A DNA stretch of 64,000 nucleotides, taken from NCBI GenBank assembly GCA_027972325.1, contig JAPMOS010000002.1:656001-720000 (forward strand). The letters are read 5' to 3'. Source of the DNA: Paratrimastix pyriformis (taxonomy: Eukaryota > Preaxostyla > Paratrimastigidae). The notes beneath the pieces were generated by a model. That model did no database searches, was not told the DNA's origin, and saw only the letters and a program-made list of their open reading frames with translations. Positions 33,601-45,303 of the stretch are shown one piece after another (position 1 is the stretch's first letter; each line of letters opens with the position of its first letter). The translations under genes and the position numbers were made by a program.

Positions 33601-36600
33601 CTTGTGGGGGAGTCTCTGCTCCTGCGGGTGACCCTCGGCGGCGCCCCTTTGGTGGGCTCAGGGACGCACGGCATAACTGTCGTCCCGGGGCCACTGGCTC
33701 CCGAAGCCTCGGCCATCAGCTGGTCATCCCAGGGGCCCCTCGTGGCCGGGGACGTCATCACGGGGCACGCCCTGGATCGGGACGCTTGCGGGAACCCCGT
33801 GGCCTGCCACTCGGGCGATGGACTGGCCGCCGGGACGGCCACGACGGGCCCCACAATTGTGCAGCTGGAAGCCACCTGCGTGGATGGGGCCCGCGTTCTG
33901 TCGGGCCTGCTGACGGTCGCAGGCGAGTACGCCCTGTCCACGACGGTGGGCGGGGCTCCCTACGGTTCGGGCGGCGCGTCGAGCATCGAGGTGGTGCCTG
34001 GTCTGTCGCCCCAGCCACCCGTCCCCTGGTGGCGCGGCCCACTGCCCCCGTCAATGCCGGGGTCCCCCCCATCATTCCGCGCCTGATCCCGCCCCATCGC
34101 CTTCTCCGAAGGCCCGCTGTCGGCCGAGGGCACCACTGCGGCCTGGGCCGACCTGCCCGCCCCGATGCAGAACACCGGCCCTGGTGCCGTCATCGCCCTC
34201 CGGCCGGCCGATCGCCACGGCAATGCCCTGCCCTGCGCCCCGGCGGACTTCGAGGGCTTTCTGGCCTTCCCGGGTTCGGATATAACCGCCTCGGGGAGCA
34301 TCGTCACCATTGTCTGTGGACCGTCGGGTGCCCTGGTGAACGTGACCGTGTCCCGATACATCATCGGCGCCGAGCCCTACGACCTTCGGGTGCGGCTCGC
34401 CGCCACCGACGCCGACATTGCCGGGTCGCCTGCCCGCAGGGCCATCACGCCAGGTCTGCCCTTGCGTGGGGGAAGGGGAAACTGTTTTTTTCGGACACCG
34501 GACTCGAATCCGTCCGAAATGGGTTGCGATTTCGGCGAAAAATGGGGTGGGAATACACTTCACAGGCAGTTTCACGAAGGAATCAAAAAATTCTTCATGC
34601 GACGCAACCATGATGTTTCTGTCAGGGCCCATCGTGTGGACGTTGAGCGAGGTGACGCACCCCGAGGAGGCCATGGCGGGGAGCGTGGCCTTCATCGCCT
34701 TCACCGGCCGCGATGCCTCGGGCAGCCACGGTCTGAGCCCCCGCTCACACACACCCCGCCCGCTCATGTCACTCTGCCCCCAGTCTTCTGCACTGAGGCG
34801 CTCCTGGCGCGATTGAAGAGCATCTTATCCACGGCTGATGGCGACACTGTGGCCATGGGGACGTGGAGCTGCCCCGGGGGTGAAGCCACCCTGGGCATCC
34901 AGCTGGCGATGCGCATGCCCGCCATGCCCGGCCTCTACAGCTGGGTGACGGCCCTGGACACAGCCGCCATCCTCCGAAGCGACCTCACGGTGCTCTCGGG
35001 TCCGCCGCCCCGCCCCCCGGGATAACGCCGTTCCCTCTGGCCGCCTCGCCTCGCCTCGCCTCGCCTCGCCTCGCCTCGCCTCGCCTCATTATCTGGAACT
35101 GGGTGCGGCTGGCGCATGGCGCAGCGCCCGTGTCGCTCTCGGAGTCGCAGGTCCTGTGGCCGGCCGACCTGGCGGGCGCTGTGCTGACCGCAGGGGGCCA
35201 AACCGATTTCCCCATCGTCCTGGCCGATGCCGACGGCGTCCCGCTCCCCTGCACGGACACCCTGGTGGCTGCTACCCGGGTTGTCGCCTGGCCGGGGAAG
35301 CTCCTGGGCGCGGTCTGGTGCGACGACTCGGGCAGATACCATGCCGCCGTGCGGATGACCCTTGTCGCTCCCGAGGCCCACGTCCAGGTGACCTTCGCCG
35401 AGGAGACCCTGGTCGGGGCCAATGCGTCGGTCGGGGGCAATTCGTCGTATTTTGCGGTGGTCCCGGGGCCTCCCAGCCCTGCTCACTGCACGGCAGCCTG
35501 GCCCGGGGTCATGAAGGCAGATCGGTCATGGGCCTTGGTAGCGAGTGCCGTGCCGTATCGGTTCAACATCGCCGTGGTCTGGCAGCCGCCCAGTCAATGC
35601 CTCGCGATTCCCTGACACCCCCTTTCCCCGACCCAAACAGCGAGATGAGTTTGCAAACCCCATCGGCTGCACGGAGGCCGCCCTGGCGGCAGCCCACTTC
35701 ATGTTGGACACGCCACTGCCCGATGCGGCTTTCACCATGGGCTGCGCGACCGGTGGCCGCTTTGAGGCCTCGCTGCTTGTGCCCGTCGCCAGTCCTGCCG
35801 CCAGTCTGTCCATCCTCCAGGGCAGCAGGCGCATCTCCGGCTCGCCACGTCAGTACGCTGTGCTTCCTGGGGCCCTGGCGCCCGCCCAGTGCGAGGCCTC
35901 GTGGCCCGCGGGGACCCTTGAAGCGGGCGGTGCCCCATTGGAAATTCGCATCACGGGACGCGATGCCCTGGGCAACACAGTTGCCTGCAGCGGCTACACG
36001 GGGAGCGCCGGGTTTGGGGGGGTGGCCACCCCGGTCGAGCCGCTCGTACCCGAGGGTCTTGAGGATGAGGCGCACTCAACCCCGGTGGATGTGCCCCTGA
36101 GCAATGGCGGCATGGCCTGCGAGGGGGACAAGTGGGTCCTCACCCTGCGGGTGGATGTCGCCGCCTGCTACCGGCTCAACCTGACCCTGGCCGGCGCCCC
36201 GCTGGGGCACTCTGCAAACCTCGATCTTGTGTGCTTCGAGCCGGGTCCGTCCCGCCCCACCGGGCGTTGAGATTTGCATCGCTGCAGTTTTGGTCTTCCA
36301 GTGCTCATCGAACTGACGCATTCGGGGGGATGGGGCTGGTCTGTGCTCCGATCCACACAGGGCCAGTGAGCTCGTCCCGCTCGGCGGTGTCGGCTCCGTC
36401 GGCCCCGGTGCAGCTGGTGGCAGGGACGGACACGGAATGGGCCGGCCTCTTCCGCGACGCCAACGACAACTTGGTCTGGTCCCCCCACCCACGCACACCA
36501 CTCCCCGGGGGTATGGCGGCCTTCCACACGCACTCACCTTCGTTGGCCCGCTGTCGGCTGCAGGTTGCCTGCACGGCCGCCCTGGCGTCGCGGGTGCATT

Positions 36601-39600
36601 TCCACGTGAGCTGCCCCGAATCGACGACCGAGGTGCGGTGCCAGGGCGGTCGGCTCTGGTTCGAGGTGCGCTGCCCCCGAGTGGCCAGCTGCCAGTGGGC
36701 GCTCGACTTCCTCGGGGCGGCCCTGCCGGGCGCGGCCATCCACGAGGAGATCGTCGTCATCCCAGGTCCGTCCCGGCCAGAGATGAAGATCATCATCATC
36801 ACCGGTGTTGCGAATCTGTGGGGCAGGGGTGGGGTCGGCAGTTGGCACAGCGGATCATCAACCATATAATGTTTGGGGACGCTTTCCCTGGCTTTTCTGC
36901 CACAGGCCCTCCGGATTCCGCCTCGACGCGGGCGCTCTGGCCTGGGCTGCCCGACCTGCGCTCCAACTTCGTGGCCTGGGCGGGGCTGCGCCCCGTGGCC
37001 CTCCTGGTGGCCGACCGGCTGGGGAACCCCGTCCCCTGCGCCCCCGGGCTGCTCACGGCCCGGTGGACCGACGAACTGGGGGACCCTGCCACAGCAGGGG
37101 CGGCCCACGTCAACTGCAGCGCAGCCGCTGGGTGGATGGCATGGCTGGGCCAGACCGTGGCCGGGGGCTGGCTGGTCGCCGTCCGGGTGGCCGCCTCGGG
37201 GGAAGAGGAAGAGATCGAGGGCTCGCCCCGCTGGGTGACAGTCGCCCCGGGTCCGTCGCCGCCCGGGGCAGGGGGGTCCTGCTGCCCGCATTCCCATGTC
37301 GCTGACTCTGTCACGCCCTCCCTCCCACAGCGGCCCTCTCGCCCTCGCACAGCCAGCTCGTCCTGCCGAGCCAAGGGATCGCCATGGAGGCAGGCGAGTT
37401 CCTCACGGCGGGCATCATGGGCCGGGACGCCTTCGACAACGAGGTCCCCTGCGGCCCGGCCACGGTGGGCTTCTTCTGGGCGCGTCTCGAGGGCCGCCCC
37501 GACTGCGACCTGACCGCGGCCCCGGTCGGGGTCGACGGGAACATCACCTGCAGCAGCGCCGACGCCACGTATGCAGTCGCGTTGGCCCCCGTCGTGAGGG
37601 GCTGCTACTTCGTGCAGGCCGTCTCGCTGGCCGGGTCGCGGCACGTCCTCGGCTCGCCGACCGGCCTGCGGGTCAACGTCACCGAGGCCGACCCCACCGC
37701 GGCCTCGTCTGCCGTGTGGTGGGCCGCCCTGCCGTCCCCCGTTCCCCCGCTGGCGGCCGGCCAACCCCGCGCCTTCGAGCTTTCCGTCCGCGACCCGTTC
37801 GGCAACGAGCTGCACTGCGGGGGCGGGCAGCCATGGGAGGCCCTGCTGCAGGTGAGCGTCCGTCCCCTGGGCACTGGCGACACGCTGCCTCCCGGGGCGC
37901 TCCTCGAGGCCCAACTCGGCTGTCGGCCGGCCGACGGGCGGCTGGTGGGCAGCGTGGCGATGGCCCTGGTGGGGGCATACCGTGTGGATGTCACCCTGGC
38001 TGGGTTGCCGCTGGCCGGGTCGCCTCTGGTCGTGCCGGAGATGGTCCCCGGTCCGTCCTGCCCACCTTGACCACATCCCCCGATGCGACTCACGTCATTT
38101 CCTCGCTGTCTTCAAGGTGTCCCCGCCGAGTCCAACCTGCAGATCGGTTGGCCCCAGCCGCGCGCCTTCGTCTGCCCTGCCACGGGTTTCGACCTGCCCC
38201 TTCGAGCCGCCGATCGGTCCGTGCCTCCCGCCCGCCCCGACATCAGCGCATCGCCTCCGCCCATCCTACGCGTGGACACGGCACTCAGTGTCCCATCGAT
38301 CGTCCCCCCCCCCACGCTCTACCGCAGGTTCGGCAACCCGGTTCCCTGCGCTGTCCTTCTGGAGTATCTCAATGCCTCCTTGCAGCCTGTCACCAGCGGG
38401 GCCCCGCCCACGGCCGGAGTTCCCGCTTGCCCTGCAGACGAGGCCCTGATCCACTTCGCCCAGCCGGCCCCCGGATGCTACGAGCTCAGGGTGACCGTGA
38501 ACGGGCAGCCCGTCCCGGAGTCACCCTACAGCCTCACCATTGACGATCCCGCTGACGGTTCGCTACACCCCACCCCATCCCAGCTGCCGCATCATGGAGC
38601 TGTCTTTGTCTTTGTCACCCCGGGTTATAGACGTTGGCTGCTCGGACCACACCGACTGCACGGCTTGCATGGGCGACTTGGCCCACGAGTGCGCCTGGTG
38701 CGGGGCCACGGGGGCCTGCCTCGCCCCGGCCCAGCGGCTCGCTGCCGCCTGCCCCGACCAGCAGATGGCGTCCTCATGCGCCACGGGTCCGTCTGTCCAC
38801 CCTCATTTGGGCACGCATATGGTTGATCAAACAGTATCCGGCCTCCTTGTCAGCCCTCCCTCCGTCCCGCCTCCTCGCTCACACACTCCCCGACGGCACC
38901 ATCACCCTCTGGTGTGTCGCCGACGATTGATTGCAGGACTGTTGGATCCGGCCCGCACGGTGGCCGCGGCGCCCCCCACGGGTCGCGCAGGTCAGGCCTA
39001 CACGGTTCTGGTGAGCCCCGTCGACACGGGCGGGGCGCCCATCGCCTGCACGGAGGATCGGCGGGCGACCTTCTTCGAGCTGACCCTCGACGGGGCGCCC
39101 CCGGCCGGCCTCCAGTGGTCCTGCCCCAACGCGACCGCCTTCGGGGCCAGCTGGACACCCACCCGGGCCGGGCCGGCCTGGCTCAACATCAGCCATGCGG
39201 GCGCCCTGCTGTCCGGGTTCACCCTGCTTGTCAAGCCAGGGCCCGCGTTCCTGGCCCAGTCGTCCCTGAGTGCCCCCGAGGCCGTGGTGGCGGGGGCTGC
39301 CCTCGAGGCCACCCTCACCCTGCGGGACGAGCAGGCCAACCCCCTGGACTGTGTCTTGGCGCGGGTGTCCGAGCTGGTGGCGGCCAGCTGGGCCGGCCGG
39401 CAGCCGACCGCTTGGCGGTGCGGCACCGATGGGAACTCCTTCGTGGCGCGGTGGAGCGCCCCGCAGCAGCCGGGCGATTACGCGCTCGAGGGCTCCGCGG
39501 TGGGGCTGGGGCCGCTCCCGGGCAGCCCCCGCTCCATCCGGGTCACAGCCGACGGCCCCGTCGATGCGCCGCGTCCGTCCCGCACCTGCCCTGCCCCCCA

Positions 39601-39873
39601 ACAGCCCCTCCCCAGCAGCACATCACCAGTCAATCGTCGTCGCGTGATGGGAAGGACTGACCAACCCTCCTCCCCTCCCCTTCCGTGTTGTGCGCAGCAG
39701 CTGCTCTGTCGACAGGCATCCTGGTGGCGATCGCCGGGGGGGCGGCGTTCCTGGCGGTGGTGGTGGTCACCACGGCGGTGCTCATCCTCCGGCGGAAGTG
39801 GCCTCCAGTACCCCAACCCGGCGCGCCTCCATCGGGCCCCATCCAAAAGAACGTGGCCCAGACCCAGGTGTGA
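30607..39873 (+). CDS. Giant surface protein: PA14, about 19 filamin-like repeats, PSI, membrane anchor
   Basis: 22 exons: 30607..30643, 30705..30902, 30956..31194, 31262..32000, 32082..32188, 32302..32521, 32649..32987, 33065..34000, 34112..34453, 34626..34730, 34784..34999, 35125..35576, 35641..36244, 36361..36473, 36564..36765, 36906..37250, 37331..38050, 38117..38216, 38328..38557, 38631..38786, 38937..39572 and 39698..39873. All phases agree, giving 2403 residues. A hydrophobic N-terminal segment (LHALLILFVASVGYLVAA) is a signal peptide or anchor. A PA14-like domain (YFRPPTDGVYVFTL) follows, then about 19 Ig-like filamin repeats recognised by a recurring RDxxGNxxxC motif and a VxPG end, a Cys-rich PSI domain (DCTACM, CAWCGATGACL), one membrane helix (GILVAIAGGAAFLAVVVVTT) and a short basic tail. 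An adhesion or cell-coat role is inferred. Confidence 0.9.
35041..35090. repeat. GCCTC pentamer microsatellite
   Basis: About ten tandem GCCTC copies in the intron 35000..35124 of the surface-protein gene. Confidence 0.85.
36040..36129 (+). repeat. Exonic copy of the 93-bp unit
   Basis: About 90 bp inside exon 13 of the surface-protein gene, nearly identical to the reverse complement of the intronic units at 1688..1840. It is in frame here and encodes LVPEGLED and VPLSNGGMACEGD within one filamin-like repeat. Confidence 0.85.
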
Positions 39874-40970
39874 AGTGGGCGCCGATGATGATTTGCTTGT
39901 GTTTATCTTCCCCTTAGGATTTTTTCTTGTCCGTGGGCGTGGCACTTCCTTGATCGTTTTCTCTTCCGAACCCCACCCCCGGGTGATCGAGAGAATTGGC
40001 GGGTGGTGGATGACTTCCTTTTTGGGGAACGGGTTCTCTTTGTTCGGATTCTCTTTTCCCCTTGTTCGGCTTGGCGTGACGCCCCGAGTGCGGGCGGCGG
40101 TTTCGTTCTCCGTGGTGATGTTCTGTGGATATTATTTGTATTCGTGTTGTACAGATAGAGGGGCCCCAAATGGGCTTCTTCACGTGTTTTTGCTTGGTCG
40201 TGCGCTTTATCGTGCCCCCTCCCCAACCTCCCAACCTCCCTCCCCCCAACCCAACCCACCAACCCACCCGAGCGCTCGGGCACGATGCCGCGAGCTTTAT
40301 ATAGGTTTCTTGCGTGCTTTTGCGTGCTTCACTGTGGAACAGACAAAACCTGCCTCGCTCATGACGACGAAAATGGGGATTGCGTACAACACGGACTTCA
40401 AAAAAAAACAACCCGCCGGTCTTTTCGAAGAGGCCTCAACTTTGCTCCATCGCACGCCTCTCGTGAGACCCCATCATCGATCCGGCACATTCGAATGTTT
40501 CCGGCTCTCCGAAATCGCTCCAACCCGGCTCCGGGGCTCTACTCGCTCGTGGGGGCTGGCTTCATGTGGAGACCTGGGTTTTTGGGAGATATTTTTTCCC
40601 CCCGGACCTCCATTCCCGGAATGAAGCTTGTGGATCCTTCGGAAAGCCTGAGCCAACAATGAGAAGAGCCAGAAAGCGCACGGCGCTTGTTGAGTGAGTC
40701 CTTTTTTTGAGAGATTCTCTTGCACTTCGTGAGCAGAGTGTCATGGTACCGGCAAAACCGTACTCAAAGTCCACACCCCGGACATTAGGCATAGTGAGGC
40801 GTCCCCGATCCACCACTCGTCGGAATCTGCCCACGTGCCAATCTCTGTCTGCCCCCGGGGCACCTAGGAGGGGAGCCAAGAGAGTCTTCCGGCCCACGGG
40901 GAGGAGGAGGAGCAGAGGCCCATCGGAGCAGAGGATGCGAACGAAACAACATGGAGGAAGTCAGACGGCC
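39874..40970. other. Convergent 3' region without a supported gene
   Basis: About 1.1 kb between the stops of the surface-protein gene (+) and the bromodomain gene (-). Short ORFs exist on both strands (for example minus 40474..40725 and plus 40285..40662), but none shows a domain or splice-supported continuation. Composition is mixed and AT-richer. Confidence 0.5.
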
Positions 40971-43635
40971 CTAGATGGGCGTCAGGTCGCTGGGCGGCCT
41001 CCAGGGCCCGCCGGCCGGGGTATGCGGGACCGGGGCGGGCACGGGAGAGCGCGAGTGGGAGCGGCGGCCCCGGGGCGCGCGGTCGCTCTCGGCCCCCGAG
41101 GAGGCCCCGGCCCCGTCCGGGCTGGGTGGCCCCGAGGCCGAGTCATTGTCGTCGTCCAGCACGATCCGGCCCGCCCCAGGGAGGCTCCCGCCCGCCGCGG
41201 TGGCGGTGGGGGTCGAGGGCGCGGCGGCAGCTTGGCGGCCCCCACGACCCCGGCGGCTGTGGGCCGCAATGCGCCGGTGGATGCGGCGGGGCGGCGAGAC
41301 GGCGTGGGTGGGCGGCAGCGGCTGAAGCGGGGTCGGCACGGCCTCGTCCTGTGGATGTGGGGAGGCACGCAAGGATGCAAGGCGAGGGGGCAAAGCCCGA
41401 TGAGCACAGCCAGAATCAACGGGGGCGGGGCCAGAGTGCGGGCCACCGTGACGAAAGCTGTGACCGCGCCCATTGGAGGGTGAGGGAGGTGGGCGCGGAC
41501 CAGGATGGGGACGTTCTCCATGTCGTCGCCGAGGGCCCCGGGCAGGTCGGGGGGCATCGACCCGGGGAGGAGCAGGCTGTGGGCCTGGGCGGCCCGCTGG
41601 GTGAGCATCGGGCGCAGCAGGGCGATGTGCTGGCCCGCCACGATGGGCCCCAGCGGCCGGAAGGGCCGCATGAAGGCCAGCGCGTCTGCGGCGTGCAGGG
41701 AGCGGAGAGCGGGACAGAGCGAGCGATGATGAGGACAAGTCAGGAGATGAGATGTGAATGTGCGGACGCGTGGCGGGGGAGACATGGGTATGTGAGCGTG
41801 TGACGGCAGGTGGGAGACTCCGACAGACCGGACGGGGCCGATTCGGGGGCCTCCGGTTGCTCGGGTCTGAACAGGGCGAGCAGGGGGGAGGATGAGGGCG
41901 AGTGAGGCGGGTGCGATGCTCATGCACAAAAAAACCTGCCCGTCGCCCGCCCAGATCCCGCCGAGGGGAACAGACGGGAAGTCGGCAGCCGGGGGCCGCT
42001 CGCCCGTGAGCAGCTCGACGGGCAGCCGCAGGCGGCCCATGCCCAGGGCCGAGAGCCCGAGCAGGTCCAGGTCCACGTCCCCGAAGACCCCCGTCAGCAG
42101 CCGGTAGTCGTCGGCCTCCAGGTCCGCGCTGTCCGCCCGGGGCCGCCGCTGCATCATATGCAACGCCCACAGCACAGCGCCGTCAGCAGGTGGGGGATGA
42201 GGTGTCCGATCACACCACCCATAACCATGGCTCTCACTCAACCAGCACCATCCGCCCACCCGCCTCAGGGATTCCGTCGCCCGAGAGGGACGAACGCCGG
42301 ACCTGGGAGCGCCTGACAAGGCGGCCGGCGATCCGGTCGGTGATCCGGTCGAGCCGCTGGCCGTACCCAAGCAGCCCGCCCCGGCTCTCGACCCCCAGGG
42401 CCGACCCGCCCCCGACCACGTGGCGCAACAGGCCGCGGAGGCCCATCGCGATGCCCTGGCGGCGCAGGACGAAGTCCAGCAGGGCGTAGCTGGTGCCCTC
42501 CATCCAGCCCAGCTGGGCCGCCCCCACGGGCCCGAAGGCGGCCGCGGCAGCAGCAGGGCGGGCGGCGGGCGGCGGCGGCGCGAGCGGGTGGGGGGCGAGG
42601 GGTTCCGTGGGCACGCAGACGGGCACGGTGCTGTGGCCCCAGGGCTGCAGGGCTGTGGCCAGGTCGCGGTGGACGACCGGCCGGCAGGCGAAACAGGCAC
42701 AGGGCGCACATGCGGGCGACTGGCGCAGCGTGTGTCCGAGGGGGTCCAGAGGCCCGGTGGGGCCCAGGGGGGGCGGGGGGACGGCGGCCGTCCAGGCGAG
42801 CTGGGCAAAAGCCGTGATCGGGTCGGCTGGGGGCGGGGGGGCCATCAAGGTGGCGGCGGCGGCGGCGGGGTCTGTGAGGGGAGGCAAGGCCGACACCACG
42901 GGAGTCTCCGCCGGCAGCGGCTGAGGGACTTGGGCCAGTCCTTGCTGCTGCTGCAGCGGCTGCTGCGCTGAGTCGAGAGGTAACGGCGGAGCGGCCGTCG
43001 TGCTGAGCTGGGCGGGGCTGCCCTCCAGCGTGGCGGGCGGTTGCTGCTGCTGGTCATCGGGCGCGGACCCAGGGGCGATGGGGGTGGTGATGGGGGTGGT
43101 GATGGGAGCGGTCGGGGTGGTGGTGGTAGTAGTGGCGGCGGCGGTGGTGGTGGTGGTGGTGGTGGTGGCGGTGACGGTCTTGCCGATGGTGTCGTCTGCG
43201 GTCGCGGCGACCGCGCCAAGAGAAGCGGCAGCGGCAGTTGTCGGATCAAGCCCGACAGTGGTGGCAGGGGCAGTGGTGGGAGCTGGGGGAGTTGTGGTGG
43301 GAGTGGGAGTGGCTGTGGACGTGATGGTGGATGGAATTGCGGTGGTGGTGGCGGTGATGGTGGTGGCGGGAGGTGCACCGGCATCGGTCGTGGCGGCGGA
43401 GTCGCCATTGGGTGGAGCGGAGGCTGTGGGCGGAGGCTGTGTGGGGGTGGAGTCTGTTGGAGAGGCGGGCACCCCATCCCCGCCGGCGGGCCGCGAGGTC
43501 TCAACGATTGGCGGGGCGGCCACCACGGTCATGACGGCTGCCGAGGGGGGCGTGACCGACGGGCAGGCGGCAGCATCGTCGGCAGGCGGCGCAGGGACGT
43601 TCGGGGCGGCAACCACGGCAACAAGAGCCGAACTG

Positions 43636-43675
<40 letters not shown>

Positions 43676-45268
43676 GCCTCAAGGCGGCCTGGTGGAGGAA
43701 GTACAGGTCCGGGTTGGCGCCCAGGTCGGCCGCCCCCCGGCTGATCACCACGGCCGCCCTCTGGGGGGGTGCCGCCTCGCTGCCTGCGGGCCAAGCGGGG
43801 GTCGGGGGCAGGGCGTAGAAGGAGTGCACAAAGAGCCGTTCGCGGGTCGTGCGGTGCATCAGGGTGCCCAGCTTGGTCAGGAGCTCCTCCGGGCGGGGGC
43901 AGGTGGAGGCGGGGAGGAGGAGGGACTGGTCGGATTGACGTTGGGCGCAGGGAGGGGGGGCAGGGAGGGGCAGGGAGGGGCAGGGGGGGAGGGCAGGGAG
44001 GGGGGGGGGGCAGGGGGGGAGGGGCAGGAGGGAGGGAGGAGGGGCAGGGAAGGGAGGGGCAGGGAGGGGCAGGGAGGTGCAGGGAAGGGAGGGGCAGCGC
44101 GCAGGGAGGAGCAGTGCATGCCTGGGTACGGACCGCGGAAGCCCTCATGGATGGCCAGCTGGGCGACCACCTTGGCCATGGCCTGGCGGGCCACAATCCC
44201 GTCGGCCAGGGGCGTGTCCTGGTCGGCCTGGGCCCCACACAGCACGCAGCCGTCCTCGGGCAGGGGCACCGCGGGCACCAGGTCCGGCAGGGGGACCGCG
44301 GCCGGAGGGGCAGCAGGCGGGGCGGCGGCGGCGGGGGCGGGCGAGGGCTCGGGGCCGGTCAGGGGCGAGGCGGCGGCCTCCTCGTTGGTGACCTCGATCT
44401 CGACCTGCATCGGCACGGCCGCGCCCTCCTCGCCGGGGCGGGGCTCCTCGGCCCCGGGGAAGGCAGGCAGCGGGGGGATGAGGGCATCCCCGTCCCCCGG
44501 CTGCAGCACGGGGGTGCTGGTCACCGCCGGGGTCGGGGCCCGGGCAGGGACGGGGGCCGGTGCGGGTTCGAGGATGCGCTGGTGGAGGGCGTGGATGCGC
44601 GCCAGCCGGCTCACGTTGGCGCTGACCAGGGTGTTGGGGGCCGGAGCCACGAGAGGCCTGCGACCGTGGGGACCGGGATCGGAGACGGGGTGGGGTGCGG
44701 GGTGGGGGTAGGATGGAGGGATGGGAAATTCATCCGGTGCGCGATGCAGTGTGCCCACCCACTGCCCATCCCGGGGTCATCAAGCACGATGGTTGCACTC
44801 CCCTCAAGTGGGGACGGACCTGGGCTGGGGGGCCTTCCAGCCCTTGTAGGTGGCCAGGGGCAGGGGAGGCAGCCGGGCGGGGGAGCGGTACCAGAGGTGG
44901 GGCGGCCCCAGCAGCAGGTCCTCCGGGCCCAGGCCCCCGAGGGGCGATGGCTCGGCGGGGGGGGCTCCCGGTTGGGCCGCGACAGCGGCAGCGGCCTCCT
45001 CTGCTGGTGGTGGAAGGGCGGACAAGGGCCCGTCGGACGGAGGAGGGACGGCGGTGTTGATGTTGGTTGTGGTTGTGGCGGGCGGGGGAGGACTGAGCCC
45101 CCAGAAGGGCGGCAGGGCCGTCAGAAGGAGCTCCGTGGCTGTCACCCCACCAAACCCCAACCAGCGAAGGCCCCCGCCCCCGACGGGAGCAGCACGAGGG
45201 CCGCGGGAAACGAACGTGAGTACTGATAACTCGAATCCGGGCGCAGCGAGCCTGAGGAGGGAGGGGAG

Positions 45269-45303
<35 letters not shown>

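Noticed and set aside
40285-40897. Small ORFs between the surface-protein and bromodomain genes
   Set aside because: No domain, no splice-supported continuation, and they overlap on both strands with similar quality.
43041-44711. Gly-rich 556-codon plus-strand ORF
   Set aside because: It is the antisense of Pro/Ala/Thr-rich and poly-Gln coding on the minus strand.
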